Notes under the pieces: generated by a model
Seen by the model: the letters and a program-made list of their open reading frames with translations, nothing else
Told to the model about the DNA's origin: nothing
Databases searched by the model: none
NCBI GenBank assembly: GCA_009773555.1
Contig: WSXZ01000008.1
Span: 21,568 to 85,567 of the forward strand
DNA length: 64,000 bases
DNA from: Methylocystaceae bacterium
Lineage (GTDB): Bacteria; Pseudomonadota; Alphaproteobacteria; Rhizobiales; Beijerinckiaceae
Direction: 5' to 3'
Made by a program: the position numbers and the translations under genes
Shown here: in pieces, positions 25,659 through 35,409 of the stretch
How the letters are laid out: each line of letters opens with the position of its first letter
Numbering within the stretch: position 1 is the first letter of the stretch

Positions 25659-26690
25659 ATGATCGGCGACAATAACCAGACCATTGGCGAAGGACGGGTG
25701 GTGACGGTGTTCGGCGGCTCCGGCTTTGTCGGCCGCTACGTCGTCCGGGCGCTGGCGCGCGACGGCTGGCGCGTGCGCGTCGCTTGCCGGCGGCCCGACC
25801 TTGCCTTCTTTCTTCAGCCGCTCGGCCGCGTCGGCCAGGTGATGGCGGTTCAGGCCAATGTGCGCAGTCCGGAGTCGATTGCGGCGGCCCTGCGCGGCGC
25901 CTCGGCGGTGGTTAATCTTGTCGGCATCCTTGCTGAAACCGGCGCCCAGAAATTCTCGACCGTTCAGGCGGGCGGCGCGCGCGTGATCGCCGAGGCGGCG
26001 AAAGCCGCCTGCATCGACAATGTCGTGCATATTTCCGCCATCGGCGCCGATCCGCAGTCGCGTTCGGCTTATGGCCGAAGCAAGGCGGAAGGCGAAGCCG
26101 CCATGCTTGCGGCGGTTCCTGCCACGGTCATCCTGCGCCCCTCAGTGATTTTCGGGCCGGAAGATGACTTCTTCAACCGCTTCGCCACCATGGCGCGCTA
26201 CTTTCCGTTCGTGCCCATCGTCGGCGCCGAGACGAAATTCCAGCCGGTCTATGTCGGCGACGTCGCCGACGCGGTGGCGATCGCGCTCGCCGGCCGCGCC
26301 AAGCCGGGCGTCGCTTATGAACTCGGCGGTCCGGAGGTCAAAAGCTTCGCGGAGATCGTCGATTATGTTCTGAAGGTCACGCAGCGCCAGCGCCGAATCC
26401 TGAAACTCTCCTTCGGAACCGGCAAGCTTATGGCCAGCGTGACGAAAATGCTGACCAAGCTGTCGCTGGGTCTTTTCCCGAAGCTCCTGCGCATGACGCG
26501 AGATCAGGTCGAATTGCTCAAGCATGACAATGTCGTCAGCGACGCGGCGAAGGCCGAGGCGCGCACGCTTCAAGGTCTCGGGATAGCCGATCCGCAATCG
26601 ATCGAGTCGATCGTGCCGACCTATCTCTATCGCTTCCGCAAGGTCGGGCAATATCAGACGCAGCGGCTGGGCGAATCCGCGTCGCGTTGA
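25659..26690 (+). CDS. NDUFA9-like NAD(P)-binding protein (complex I associated family)
   Basis: A 343-residue atypical short-chain dehydrogenase. The N-terminal Rossmann site is VTVFGGSGFVGRYVV (~14-28), and the protein contains the YGRSKAEGEAAM segment (active-site-like Tyr/Lys) near 130 and an FGPEDDFFNR segment typical of the NDUFA9 group. Alphaproteobacterial relatives are annotated complex I NDUFA9 subunit family proteins; in bacteria they are usually not physically part of complex I. An ATG 50 codons into the longer frame is chosen because the preceding part is low-complexity. No operon partner on this strand. Confidence 0.85.
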   Translation: MIGDNNQTIGEGRVVTVFGGSGFVGRYVVRALARDGWRVRVACRRPDLAFFLQPLGRVGQVMAVQANVRSPESIAAALRGASAVVNLVGILAETGAQKFSTVQAGGARVIAEAAKAACIDNVVHISAIGADPQSRSAYGRSKAEGEAAMLAAVPATVILRPSVIFGPEDDFFNRFATMARYFPFVPIVGAETKFQPVYVGDVADAVAIALAGRAKPGVAYELGGPEVKSFAEIVDYVLKVTQRQRRILKLSFGTGKLMASVTKMLTKLSLGLFPKLLRMTRDQVELLKHDNVVSDAAKAEARTLQGLGIADPQSIESIVPTYLYRFRKVGQYQTQRLGESASR

Positions 26691-26707
26691 CGACGTCGAG
26701 TTCTGAA

Positions 26708-27409
26708 CTAGCGCCCGCGGGCGGACTGCGTCGTTTGCGGCGGCAGCATCCGATGGATGCGGGTCATGAAGGCGACGGCAAAGAGCGGCGTCAGCACGTT
26801 CAGCCCCGGCGTCGCGACGAAGACGGCGATAAACAGTCCGGCGACGAAGAGCCATGGCGCATGGCGACGGCGCAACGCCTCCGACTCTTGCAGCGAACGA
26901 AAGCGCGTCGCGGCGAAGAGAAAATATTCGCGCCCGAAAAGATAGGCGTTGGCGAGGAGGAAGGCCGCGGCGTTTATTCCCGGCACAAAGAGCAGCAGCA
27001 GCGCAAAAAAATTGACGATCGCCGAAATCCCCGCAAAGCGCAGGCCCATGAGAATCGCCTGGGTCGCCGGAATGGCGCGACCGTGCTGTCCCGGCGGATA
27101 GAGATCGGCTTCAACGTGATCGGCGAGATCGTCGAGGAATAATCCGGACACCAGCACGGAGACGGGGGCGATGAGAAACGCCATCAGGAAGAACAATCCG
27201 GCGCCCGTCGCATAGGTCAAAGCCGTCCGCAGCCAAGGATGCTCGACCATCACGAAGGACATGGCGAGCTTATCGAGACCCACCCAGGCGAGCGCCAGCA
27301 ACAGGAACGTCATGCCGAGACTTTTGAGGAGCACCGCGCGGAACGGCGGCGTCACGATCTGGCGCAGCGCCGCCAAGGCGGCCTCGAACATTTCGGTCAT
27401 GCGAGTCAA
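26708..27409 (-). CDS. EI24/CysZ-like membrane protein
   Basis: A 233-residue inner-membrane protein with four to six helices. The pattern of a first hydrophobic segment, a loop with LADHVEADLYPPG, and GLRFAGISAIVNFFALLLLF fits the EI24 domain family, which includes the sulfate transporter CysZ. In alphaproteobacteria this group is mostly annotated as a sulfate-transporter-family protein without proof. No cysteine synthesis genes are close. Starts are possible at the first ATG or at the later MTEMFEAAL; the difference is three residues. Confidence 0.72.
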   Translation of the reverse strand: MTRMTEMFEAALAALRQIVTPPFRAVLLKSLGMTFLLLALAWVGLDKLAMSFVMVEHPWLRTALTYATGAGLFFLMAFLIAPVSVLVSGLFLDDLADHVEADLYPPGQHGRAIPATQAILMGLRFAGISAIVNFFALLLLFVPGINAAAFLLANAYLFGREYFLFAATRFRSLQESEALRRRHAPWLFVAGLFIAVFVATPGLNVLTPLFAVAFMTRIHRMLPPQTTQSARGR

Positions 27410-27528
27410 TCACCTGCATCAATCATGGCGCGTCGCGCCGCCCAAGTCGGAGAGCGCGTTACGGCCGCCATCCAGATGGCGTTTCGCAGCGCGCGACGCA
27501 AGAGCCGGGCGCGGTCGGAGGCCTGTCG

Positions 27529-28116
27529 CTATGTGCTGAGATGCGCGCCGAGATTTTCGAGGCCTTTCTCGAACTGATCGCCGATCATCTTGTCGCGGCT
27601 GACGAAGATGTTCATCGCCCTGCTCGCGAGGCTGGCGTTGCCGGACATGCTCCAAACGACATGAGTCTTATGCGCCGCGGAGTCGCCGCCCAAACCCAGC
27701 GCGCGCGCGAGCCATCGACCTTTCGTCAGTTCGCCGTCAGGTGCGAGAAAAAAGGTCACGTCATTGGCGGCCGCAAAGGGCTTGCGCATATCGAGCCTGA
27801 GGTCGACGCGCTCGGTCGGTCGACTGTCGACGATGGTCATGCGCCCTGCGCCGACACTCTTGTCGCCGGACCATTCGAAGGCGGCCCCGGGGCCCGCTGC
27901 GGGTCCCTCATATTGGATTTCAGCTTTTGGATCGAGTTTCGCCCAGGGTGACCAAGACTGCCAATTGCGCAGATCGTTGATCGCGGCAAAAACCTGTCGC
28001 GGCGGCGCATTGATGACCGCCTCGCGCCGCACCACGAAACTATTCGGCTGGAGGTAAACGGCCAGTGCGAGCAAACCGGCGCCGTAGAGCAAGACGATGA
28101 GCAACAAGCCAGTCAT
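27529..28116 (-). CDS. SRPBCC family protein with N-terminal membrane anchor
   Basis: A 195-residue protein with one N-terminal helix (~1-22) and a START/Bet v 1-like lipid-binding domain (SRPBCC): the signatures are VINAPPRQVFAAINDLRNWQ and the WSPWAKLDP segment that line the cavity, and FLAPDGE in the middle. GGAGGG precedes the chosen ATG. Members are often annotated polyketide cyclase. It stands alone, 55 bases from the phosphopantetheinyl transferase gene on the same strand. Ligand is unknown. Confidence 0.82.
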   Translation of the reverse strand: MTGLLLIVLLYGAGLLALAVYLQPNSFVVRREAVINAPPRQVFAAINDLRNWQSWSPWAKLDPKAEIQYEGPAAGPGAAFEWSGDKSVGAGRMTIVDSRPTERVDLRLDMRKPFAAANDVTFFLAPDGELTKGRWLARALGLGGDSAAHKTHVVWSMSGNASLASRAMNIFVSRDKMIGDQFEKGLENLGAHLST

Positions 28117-28171
28117 AAAACCCTCCAATGCATGCGCCCGGAGAACCCGCGACACAACTAGCGCGCCGGGC

Positions 28172-28861
28172 TCAGGCTTCAAATGAATCGGCAGCCTGGA
28201 TCAGCGCGGCCGCGTGCTTTTCCATGAGACGGAAATTGATCTCGCCGCGCGCCGCCGCGGCGATGAAGAAACCCGCGCGCCGCCACTGGGCGACGCCGTA
28301 GCTCTCGCCGGAATCGCTGCTAACGGCGAGCGGCGACAGCTTGACGACAAAGCTGTCGAGCCCGCCCGCCAGGCCGCGCCCGTCGGCCTTCAGGACGGCC
28401 TCCTTGAGGGTCCAGATCGCAAAGAAAACTTCGCTTTGCGACTCCGGATCGGATTGGGCGCGCACGATCGCCGCCTCTTCGGGCGCAAAGAAGCGCTCCG
28501 CCACCCTCAGGGCGTCCCGTGGCTTGAGAAACGATTCGACGTCGACGCCGATGTCGCGACCTGACGCGATCGCCACGGCGGCCATGCCCCGGGTATGCGA
28601 CAGGCTGACGTCAAGGCCGGCGTGCGGCGACAGCAGGAACGGCTTGCCGTGCAGCGTCACGCCGAATCGCCACGCGGCGGGCGCAATCCTTTTCGCGCGC
28701 CCGGAAAGGCTTGCGCGCAACAGCGCATGTGCGGCGACATAGGCGCGGCGATCCGATGCGAACGCGAAACGCGCCGCCCGCGCTGTTTCGGCTTCGTCGA
28801 GAAGCGCAGCGAGCTTCGGCCATTCGTCGGCGGCGATCTGCGCGACGTCGATGAAGAACAC
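28172..28861 (-). CDS. 4'-phosphopantetheinyl transferase (Sfp/AcpT type)
   Basis: This 229-residue enzyme attaches the 4'-phosphopantetheine arm of coenzyme A to carrier proteins. The two conserved motifs are present: GVDVESF (metal-binding Asp, ~105) and FAIWTLKEAVLKADGRGL (~150-165; W-x-x-KEA). Its length and layout match the Sfp/AcpT group rather than AcpS. No NRPS or PKS gene is in the window, so its substrate carrier is elsewhere. The upstream gene in the same direction is the ferredoxin reductase, with a 38-base gap. Confidence 0.92.
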   Translation of the reverse strand: MFFIDVAQIAADEWPKLAALLDEAETARAARFAFASDRRAYVAAHALLRASLSGRAKRIAPAAWRFGVTLHGKPFLLSPHAGLDVSLSHTRGMAAVAIASGRDIGVDVESFLKPRDALRVAERFFAPEEAAIVRAQSDPESQSEVFFAIWTLKEAVLKADGRGLAGGLDSFVVKLSPLAVSSDSGESYGVAQWRRAGFFIAAAARGEINFRLMEKHAAALIQAADSFEA

Positions 28862-28899
28862 GTCGACGACGGCCGCGGACGTCTCAGCGTCGGCCGACG

Positions 28900-29970
<1,071 letters not shown>

Positions 29971-30138
29971 TCAAACGCGGAAGATCGAAGACGCCGTTCG
30001 CGTCGCGTGGGCGTCGCCGGCCGGCGCTGCGGGCGCGTCTTGCGCGGCGGCCGGCTTCAAATTTCGCCCTGCTGGTTCGTCTATCGCATTTGTCGAGAGA
30101 TTCAAACCCGCTGGGGCGCAGTCTGGAAAAATTGCGCG

Positions 30139-30528
30139 TCAGCCCTGCTGGGCGGGGGTCGTTAAGACCAGCCCGTCGAGTTCCGGCCTTACGGTGATCT
30201 GGCAGCACAGCCGCGAATTCGGCTTCACGTCGAAGGCGAAGTCGAGCATATCCTCCTCCATCTGCGACGCCTTGCCGGTTTTTTCGGCCCATTTTTCATC
30301 GACATAGACGTGACAGGTGGCGCAAGCGCAGGCGCCGCCGCATTCCGCGGCGATCTCGGGAATGTCGTTGCGCCGGGCTGTCTCCATCACGGTCGAACCG
30401 ACCTCGCCCTCGACGGATCGGGCTTGACCCTGGGAATCGACGAAGGTGATCTTGACCTTTGTCGGCGCGCCGCCCCCCGGTTCCGCGCCATAGCGGGTCG
30501 CCGCATCCTCAAAGCTCATCTTCGCCAT
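30139..30528 (-). CDS. 2Fe-2S ferredoxin
   Basis: A 129-residue ferredoxin of the adrenodoxin/putidaredoxin type. The cluster ligands are the four cysteines of CGGACACATC (pattern C-x5-C-x2-C, ~63-72) and the later Cys in SRLCCQ. It has a 20-residue N-terminal extension before the ferredoxin fold, MAKMSFEDAATRYG. It is separated by about 170 bases from the ferredoxin reductase on the same strand. The longer frame from 30600 adds 24 unlikely residues. In this family electrons serve cytochrome P450s, Fe-S assembly or hydroxylases; which one cannot be told here. Confidence 0.93.
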   Translation of the reverse strand: MAKMSFEDAATRYGAEPGGGAPTKVKITFVDSQGQARSVEGEVGSTVMETARRNDIPEIAAECGGACACATCHVYVDEKWAEKTGKASQMEEDMLDFAFDVKPNSRLCCQITVRPELDGLVLTTPAQQG

Positions 30529-30765
30529 GACGCCTGTCTCTTCCTCATGCATGCTCGACTTTCGCGGCGCTCCCGACTGTGCTTGAAGCAGGAAAGCCAC
30601 GGGCCGCTATTCTTCCGCGCGTCGTGCGGTTGCGCCGCCAGCGCTGCCCAAATTGTCGCCGTTCAGTTAGCACCCGTCCGTTTGCGGCGCTAGCCCCTCC
30701 CGACGCGCGCGACCGTAGGCCACATTCGATGCAATTCAGCGGCAACCGCCGAAAGAGACGCGCAG

Positions 30766-31572
30766 ATGACGGACATCGCTTTAGGGTTCCGGAACGCCGA
30801 TGGCGCGCTACGGTCGGAGCTGACCGGCTGTCTCGATTTCATGAACGAAACGCCTTTTTTCAAGCGCTACAAGCAAGAGACTTGGGACGCGCTGCAAATA
30901 TCCGGAAACAGTAAGATATTGGATGTCGCCTGCGGCGTCGGCTTCGACGTCATCGGACTTGCGCGGCGCTTCCCGCGCGCCGACATCTTCGGGCTCGATT
31001 CGGCGCATGGCTTTCTTAGCCTTGCGCGAGAGCGGGCGCGGGAGCTTCCCAATGCGCTTTTCGTCGGCGGCGACTCCCGCAACCTCCCCTTCGGCGATCG
31101 CGTGTTCGATGGCGTTCGAATCGATCGCTCCTTGCAGCACATCAGCGCTCCCATCGAGGCGCTGCGCGAAATGGTCCGGGTGACGCGCAAGGGCGGCAGA
31201 ATCGTCGTCGCCGAGCCCGACTGGGGAACATATTTCGTCTACAACGGGAAACTCGAAACCGGGGCGAAGATGGCGCGACTATGGGAGAAGTCTTTCGCCA
31301 ATCCTTACATCGGCCGGGAGATCGGCGTTCTGCTCCAAAAGTGCGGCGTCGAAAACATCGGCTGCAGGGCGCATGCTCTCGTCGTCAGAAGTCTCGACGC
31401 CGCGGAGATCATCTTCGACCTCACGCGCGTGACGGAGAATTGCGTGTCCGCGGGCGTCTTGACGCGAGACGAGGCGGAAGACTGGTCGAGCGCGTCTAAC
31501 GCGGCGTCCCAAAGCGGCGCGTTTCTCGCGTGCCTGAACCTCATGCTGTGGGAAGGTTCGATCCCGGACTGA
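30766..31572 (+). CDS. Class I SAM-dependent methyltransferase
   Basis: A 268-residue methyltransferase with motif I ILDVACGVGFDVIGLARRF (~48-66), an acidic residue in GLDSAHG, GDSRNLPFGDRVFDGV, and the helix EALREMVRVTRKGGRIVVAEPDW, which is the UbiE/COQ5-like layout. Substrate is unknown. The neighbouring convergent gene ends 23 bases away, so it is monocistronic. The start has only a weak ribosome site. Confidence 0.85.
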   Translation: MTDIALGFRNADGALRSELTGCLDFMNETPFFKRYKQETWDALQISGNSKILDVACGVGFDVIGLARRFPRADIFGLDSAHGFLSLARERARELPNALFVGGDSRNLPFGDRVFDGVRIDRSLQHISAPIEALREMVRVTRKGGRIVVAEPDWGTYFVYNGKLETGAKMARLWEKSFANPYIGREIGVLLQKCGVENIGCRAHALVVRSLDAAEIIFDLTRVTENCVSAGVLTRDEAEDWSSASNAASQSGAFLACLNLMLWEGSIPD

Positions 31573-31595
31573 GCGGTTGCGCCCTGCAAGCGTTG

Positions 31596-32192
31596 CTATA
31601 ACCGGGCGCGCGTCCATTGGCCGATGCGCAGCGCGATACGCGCCGCGGCGTCGCTGAGCGCCCGCACAGCTGGCGAGCCGGTGCGTTCAGGCGCCGGCGC
31701 CTCTTCGACAAAGATCCGCGCCGCCTTCGCCCGGCCGCCGCCCGAGTCGACGAGTTGGACGGAAACTTCAATGACGGCGAGATTGCGGGCGAGGTCGATC
31801 TCGAAGCGCCGCACGTCCGTCTGCAGTTTTGTTTGCGCGCCAAAGTTGGAAGAGGCTGAAAGACCGCACTGCTGCAGCGCTTCAATCAATCGGCGCTGGA
31901 AAAGACGCGGCATCGGATCCGACCACTGCACGCCGGGAAGAATAGCCACGCTGTCATCGCCGGCGCGAACCACGATGCGATCTGACGAGGTCGGCGCGAG
32001 GGCGGCTGGTTCGGGCACGAAGACCGCGGGGCCGCTGCGCAAGGCGACGCTGCGCAAAGCGCCCGTCTCGGTCGTCAGATCGAACGTCTCGCGCGTCGCC
32101 TGGGCGCAGGCCGACACGAAAAACGCGACCGACACGATCGCCGTCGCCTGCGCGACCTTGCGATGCGTCGAAGCGGACGCCTTCAGTTTCAT
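31596..32192 (-). CDS. ABC-type transport auxiliary lipoprotein (PqiC-like)
   Basis: A 198-residue protein with a signal peptide ending in a lipobox, FVSACAQ (~30-36), so the mature N-terminus is a lipidated cysteine. The rest matches the ABC transport auxiliary (DUF330/PqiC) domain: VALRSGPAVFVPEP at the start, then DSVAILPGVQWSDPMPRLFQRRLIEAL. It follows the MlaD gene on the same strand, 96 bases away, and probably forms the outer-membrane contact of that transporter. A start six codons earlier is possible. Confidence 0.88.
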   Translation of the reverse strand: MKLKASASTHRKVAQATAIVSVAFFVSACAQATRETFDLTTETGALRSVALRSGPAVFVPEPAALAPTSSDRIVVRAGDDSVAILPGVQWSDPMPRLFQRRLIEALQQCGLSASSNFGAQTKLQTDVRRFEIDLARNLAVIEVSVQLVDSGGGRAKAARIFVEEAPAPERTGSPAVRALSDAAARIALRIGQWTRARL

Positions 32193-32288
32193 GCCGACTC
32201 GTCGCCCCATTTCGCCCGCGCGCCCCGTCGAGCGCGTCGTTCTTCTAACCGATCCGCGCATTGGCTCAAAGCCACGCTTTGGATTGAT

Positions 32289-33191
32289 TTAACGCCCTTG
32301 ATACTCCGGCACGGACTGGGACGGCCCGAAGATGAATTGTGACGGGTTTTTCTCAACCGAACGCAGCGTGCGATCGAATGTGTCGACGGCCTTGCGCCCA
32401 TCCACCGCGAGCTGTCCATATTCGCGCAGCCCCGTCGCGGCGAAACGATTGATGCGTTCCGAGGCCCCGGCGATATTGCCGGCGATCGCCTTGATCTGCT
32501 TGGGGTCAATCGCCTTGATCGTCCTTTCGCCTGCCGCAAGCAGCTGATCGAGCCGCGCCGCCGCCGGTTTAAGCGATCGTGCGACGTCCGTCGCGTCGTG
32601 GATGAAAGTCGTGATCGAAGCGGAGTTTTCGGCGAAAGTCTTGCTGACCGCTGCAGCGTTGGTGAGCGTCGCGGTGATGGCCGGACCGTTATCGTCAATG
32701 AGCTTGTCGAGTTTCGTGAGGACTTCGGCGGCCTTTTTCGACAGGCTCTGAACATTGACGAGCAAATTTTGGATTTCGGAGCGCTCGGCCTGAATTTGGG
32801 GATACTTCTGGCCGACTTGCGCCGTCAGAGGCGGGGCGCCGGGCGTGCCGCCGACCAGTAGGACGTCGGAAACGCCCGTAAAGCCCCGCGTCTCGAGACG
32901 CGCGCGCGTGTCAGTCTTGACCGGCGTTCTGCTGTCGATCCTGACGAGCACGTCGACCTTGCTCGGATCCTGCTCGGAAATCCCAAGATGCGTGACCTCG
33001 CCGACCTTCACGCCATTGAACAGCACCGAGGACCCGCGGCTCAGCCCTGAAACCTCGGTGAAGACAATCTGGAATGTATCCTGCCGGCCAAGCTGGCTCG
33101 GACCGGAAAACCAGTAGACGAAAAGAAAGGCGGCGAAGGCGACCGCCAGCGTGAAGGCGCCGATCAGGGCGTAGTTGGCGCGGGTTTCCAT
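32289..33191 (-). CDS. mlaD: MlaD family MCE-domain protein
   Basis: A 300-residue periplasmic substrate-binding component of a phospholipid transporter (Mla type). One N-terminal helix (~8-28) anchors it; the MCE domain (~40-120) has VSGLSRGSSVLFNGVKVGEV and GVSDVLLVGG. A long helical C-terminus rich in heptads (~150-280) probably forms the tunnel seen in other MCE proteins. The start overlaps the ATPase stop by 28 bases. It moves lipids across the envelope, direction unknown. Confidence 0.9.
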   Translation of the reverse strand: METRANYALIGAFTLAVAFAAFLFVYWFSGPSQLGRQDTFQIVFTEVSGLSRGSSVLFNGVKVGEVTHLGISEQDPSKVDVLVRIDSRTPVKTDTRARLETRGFTGVSDVLLVGGTPGAPPLTAQVGQKYPQIQAERSEIQNLLVNVQSLSKKAAEVLTKLDKLIDDNGPAITATLTNAAAVSKTFAENSASITTFIHDATDVARSLKPAAARLDQLLAAGERTIKAIDPKQIKAIAGNIAGASERINRFAATGLREYGQLAVDGRKAVDTFDRTLRSVEKNPSQFIFGPSQSVPEYQGR

Positions 33192-34021
33192 TGTTCGTCC
33201 TTCTGCTCAACGCGCGCCGCAGTCAGTCTGCCGCCACGCACGCCGTGGAAATAGGCCTTCAGCCACGGGTGGTCGGATGCGAGCAAGGTTTCCAGCGGCC
33301 CTGCGGCGATGACCCGACCTTCAGCGAGCGCCGCCACCCTGTCGCAAATAGAATACAGGCTGTCGAGATCGTGCGTCACCATAAACACGGTCAGCCCGAG
33401 GGTCTGCTGCAGCGTGCCGATCAGCGCGTCGAATTCGGCGGCGCTGATCGGATCGAGTCCCGATGTCGGTTCGTCCAGGAACACAAGCTCGGGATCAAGC
33501 GCCAGGGCGCGCGCCAGGGCCGCGCGCTTCACCATGCCGCCCGACAATTCTGACGGAAATTTGTCCGCGGCGTCGGGACTGAGGCCAACAAGCTCGAGCT
33601 TCAACATGGCCAGCTCGTCCATCAGTCGCTGAGAGAGGTCGCGCATTTCGCGCATCGGCATCTGAATATTCTGCTTCACCGTGAGGCCCGAAAACAGCGC
33701 GCCGTTCTGAAACAGCACGCCCCAACGCTGTTCCAGCGCACGCCGCTCAAGCGGCGCGAGCGCGTCGCGATCTTGCCCAAAAACCCGAATGGAGCCGCCT
33801 CGCGTCGGCGTGAGTCCGAGAATCGCGCGGGTGAGCACCGATTTTCCCTGCCCAGATCCTCCGACGAAGCCGAGCACCTCGCCGCGGTAGACGTCGAGGC
33901 TGAGCCCTTTCATGATGGTTTTGTCGCCAAAGCCGACCACGAGATCGCGCACGCTGATAATGACGTCGCGATTCGGACGCGGTTGAGCGGCGTCGTTGGC
34001 GTGAGCCGAGGCGTTGGTCAT
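33164..34021 (-). CDS. mlaF: MlaF, ABC transporter ATP-binding protein
   Basis: A 285-residue ATPase that powers an Mla-type lipid transporter. Walker A is GGSGQGKSVL (~55-64), the signature ELSGGMVKRAALARALAL (~150-167), Walker B LVFLDEPTSGLDP and the H-loop MVTHDLDS. The frame is open much further upstream but those residues overlap the permease gene, so the ATG at 34021 is preferred; it is nine bases from the permease stop. Operon order MlaE-MlaF-MlaD-lipoprotein. Confidence 0.93.
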   Translation of the reverse strand: MTNASAHANDAAQPRPNRDVIISVRDLVVGFGDKTIMKGLSLDVYRGEVLGFVGGSGQGKSVLTRAILGLTPTRGGSIRVFGQDRDALAPLERRALEQRWGVLFQNGALFSGLTVKQNIQMPMREMRDLSQRLMDELAMLKLELVGLSPDAADKFPSELSGGMVKRAALARALALDPELVFLDEPTSGLDPISAAEFDALIGTLQQTLGLTVFMVTHDLDSLYSICDRVAALAEGRVIAAGPLETLLASDHPWLKAYFHGVRGGRLTAARVEQKDEQWKPAPTTP

Positions 34022-34029
34022 CGCCGCGC

Positions 34030-35178
34030 TCAATAGTCGATCGCCGCAAAAAATACGGCGAACACCCCATCCATCACAATAACCATGAAGATTGATTTCA
34101 CGACGGAGGAGGTGACCTGCCGGCCGAGCGATTCGGCGGAGCCCTGCGTCGCGAGCCCGTCCATCGACGCGATGAGGCCGATCACCAGCGCCATGAAGGG
34201 CGCCTTGATGATGCCGACAAGAAACGTATGCAGCGCGATCGCCTCTTTGAGCAATGATGCGAACGCCGCGGGGCTGATCCCCCCATACCACCAGGCCACG
34301 AGCATGCCGCCAAAGAGCGCCGCCATGTCGGCGACGAAGGTCAAAATCGGCAGGGAAATCACCAGACCGAGCACGCGCGGCGCGATCAGCACCTCGAAGG
34401 GGGAAAGTCCCATCACCAGCAGCGCGTCGACCTCCTCGCGCATTTTCATCGAGCCGAGTTCGGCGGTGATCGCCGAGCCTGAACGGCCGGCGATCATGAT
34501 CGAGGTGAGCAGCACGCCGAGTTCGCGCAAGACAAGAATGCCGATCAGGCTGACCGTGTAGCTGGACGCGCCGAACTTGAGCAATTGAAAGATGCCCTGT
34601 TGCGCGACGATGCCGCCGACCAGAATGTTGATCAACACGATGATCGGGACGCTGCGAAAGCCGACCAGTTCGATTTGCGCGACGAGCGAAGTGAGCCTGA
34701 ACCGCCGCGGATTGGAGGCCACATATATCATCGAGGAGACGAATTCGCCGAGAAAGCCGACGCCGCGGTAAAATTCGCGAAGCGCGTCCACGATGGATTC
34801 GCCAAAATCAGCGAGCAGAACGAAGATGACATTGAACCGCGGCCGCGAGGGCGCAGCGAAGTCGCGGTAACGCGTTTCTTCGAGCAGGGTCGAATATTCA
34901 GGCCGCACATGTTCGAGCGTGACAGCGACGTCGCGGCGCGCCAGATCATGCCGCGCGCGATTGATCAGCCAGGCGCCGGCCGTGTCGAGCTGCGAGACTT
35001 GCGAAAGATCGACGGCGATCGTGCGGTCGAGACGGGCCTCCTCGACAATTCGACGCCCCTCCTCCTCCAGGCGCTGAGAGGCGAAGAGCGTCCAGTCGCC
35101 CGAAAGCGCAAGGCGCACGCCCTCCGCAGAGGACTGGCGCGCGACTTTCGGCGGACGCTGCATCGCCGCGACGGTCAT
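34030..35178 (-). CDS. mlaE: MlaE permease with fused N-terminal STAS (MlaB-like) domain
   Basis: A 382-residue permease of a lipid ABC transporter. Residues ~20-110 form a STAS domain (GDWTLFASQRLEE, and AVDLSQVSQLDTAGAWLI) corresponding to the separate MlaB protein of E. coli. Residues ~120-382 are the MlaE domain with five to six helices, including the characteristic GRSGSAITAELGSMKMREE and GLSPFEVLIAPRVLGL loops. This fusion explains why no free mlaB gene is in the operon. MlaC is also absent here. It is the first gene of the operon. Confidence 0.93.
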   Translation of the reverse strand: MTVAAMQRPPKVARQSSAEGVRLALSGDWTLFASQRLEEEGRRIVEEARLDRTIAVDLSQVSQLDTAGAWLINRARHDLARRDVAVTLEHVRPEYSTLLEETRYRDFAAPSRPRFNVIFVLLADFGESIVDALREFYRGVGFLGEFVSSMIYVASNPRRFRLTSLVAQIELVGFRSVPIIVLINILVGGIVAQQGIFQLLKFGASSYTVSLIGILVLRELGVLLTSIMIAGRSGSAITAELGSMKMREEVDALLVMGLSPFEVLIAPRVLGLVISLPILTFVADMAALFGGMLVAWWYGGISPAAFASLLKEAIALHTFLVGIIKAPFMALVIGLIASMDGLATQGSAESLGRQVTSSVVKSIFMVIVMDGVFAVFFAAIDY

Positions 35179-35409
35179 CGGGCTTCGCTCCGCGCTGGAG
35201 TCAGTAATCGGCTCATTGATGACGTCATCCTATCCGATGATTGTGGCGCGCCGCTGACGCGGGCCGGCGCGCCGCCGCTTGTAAAGCAGCCTCTTCCAAA
35301 GCAGCCTCTTGCAAAAACGTCATAACTTCGTGAATTGACGTCAGCAAGCGCGTCGGCGCACATCGCAAACGCCAACCACAGACGCGCGAGGCGGGCGCCG
35401 GAGAGCGAA

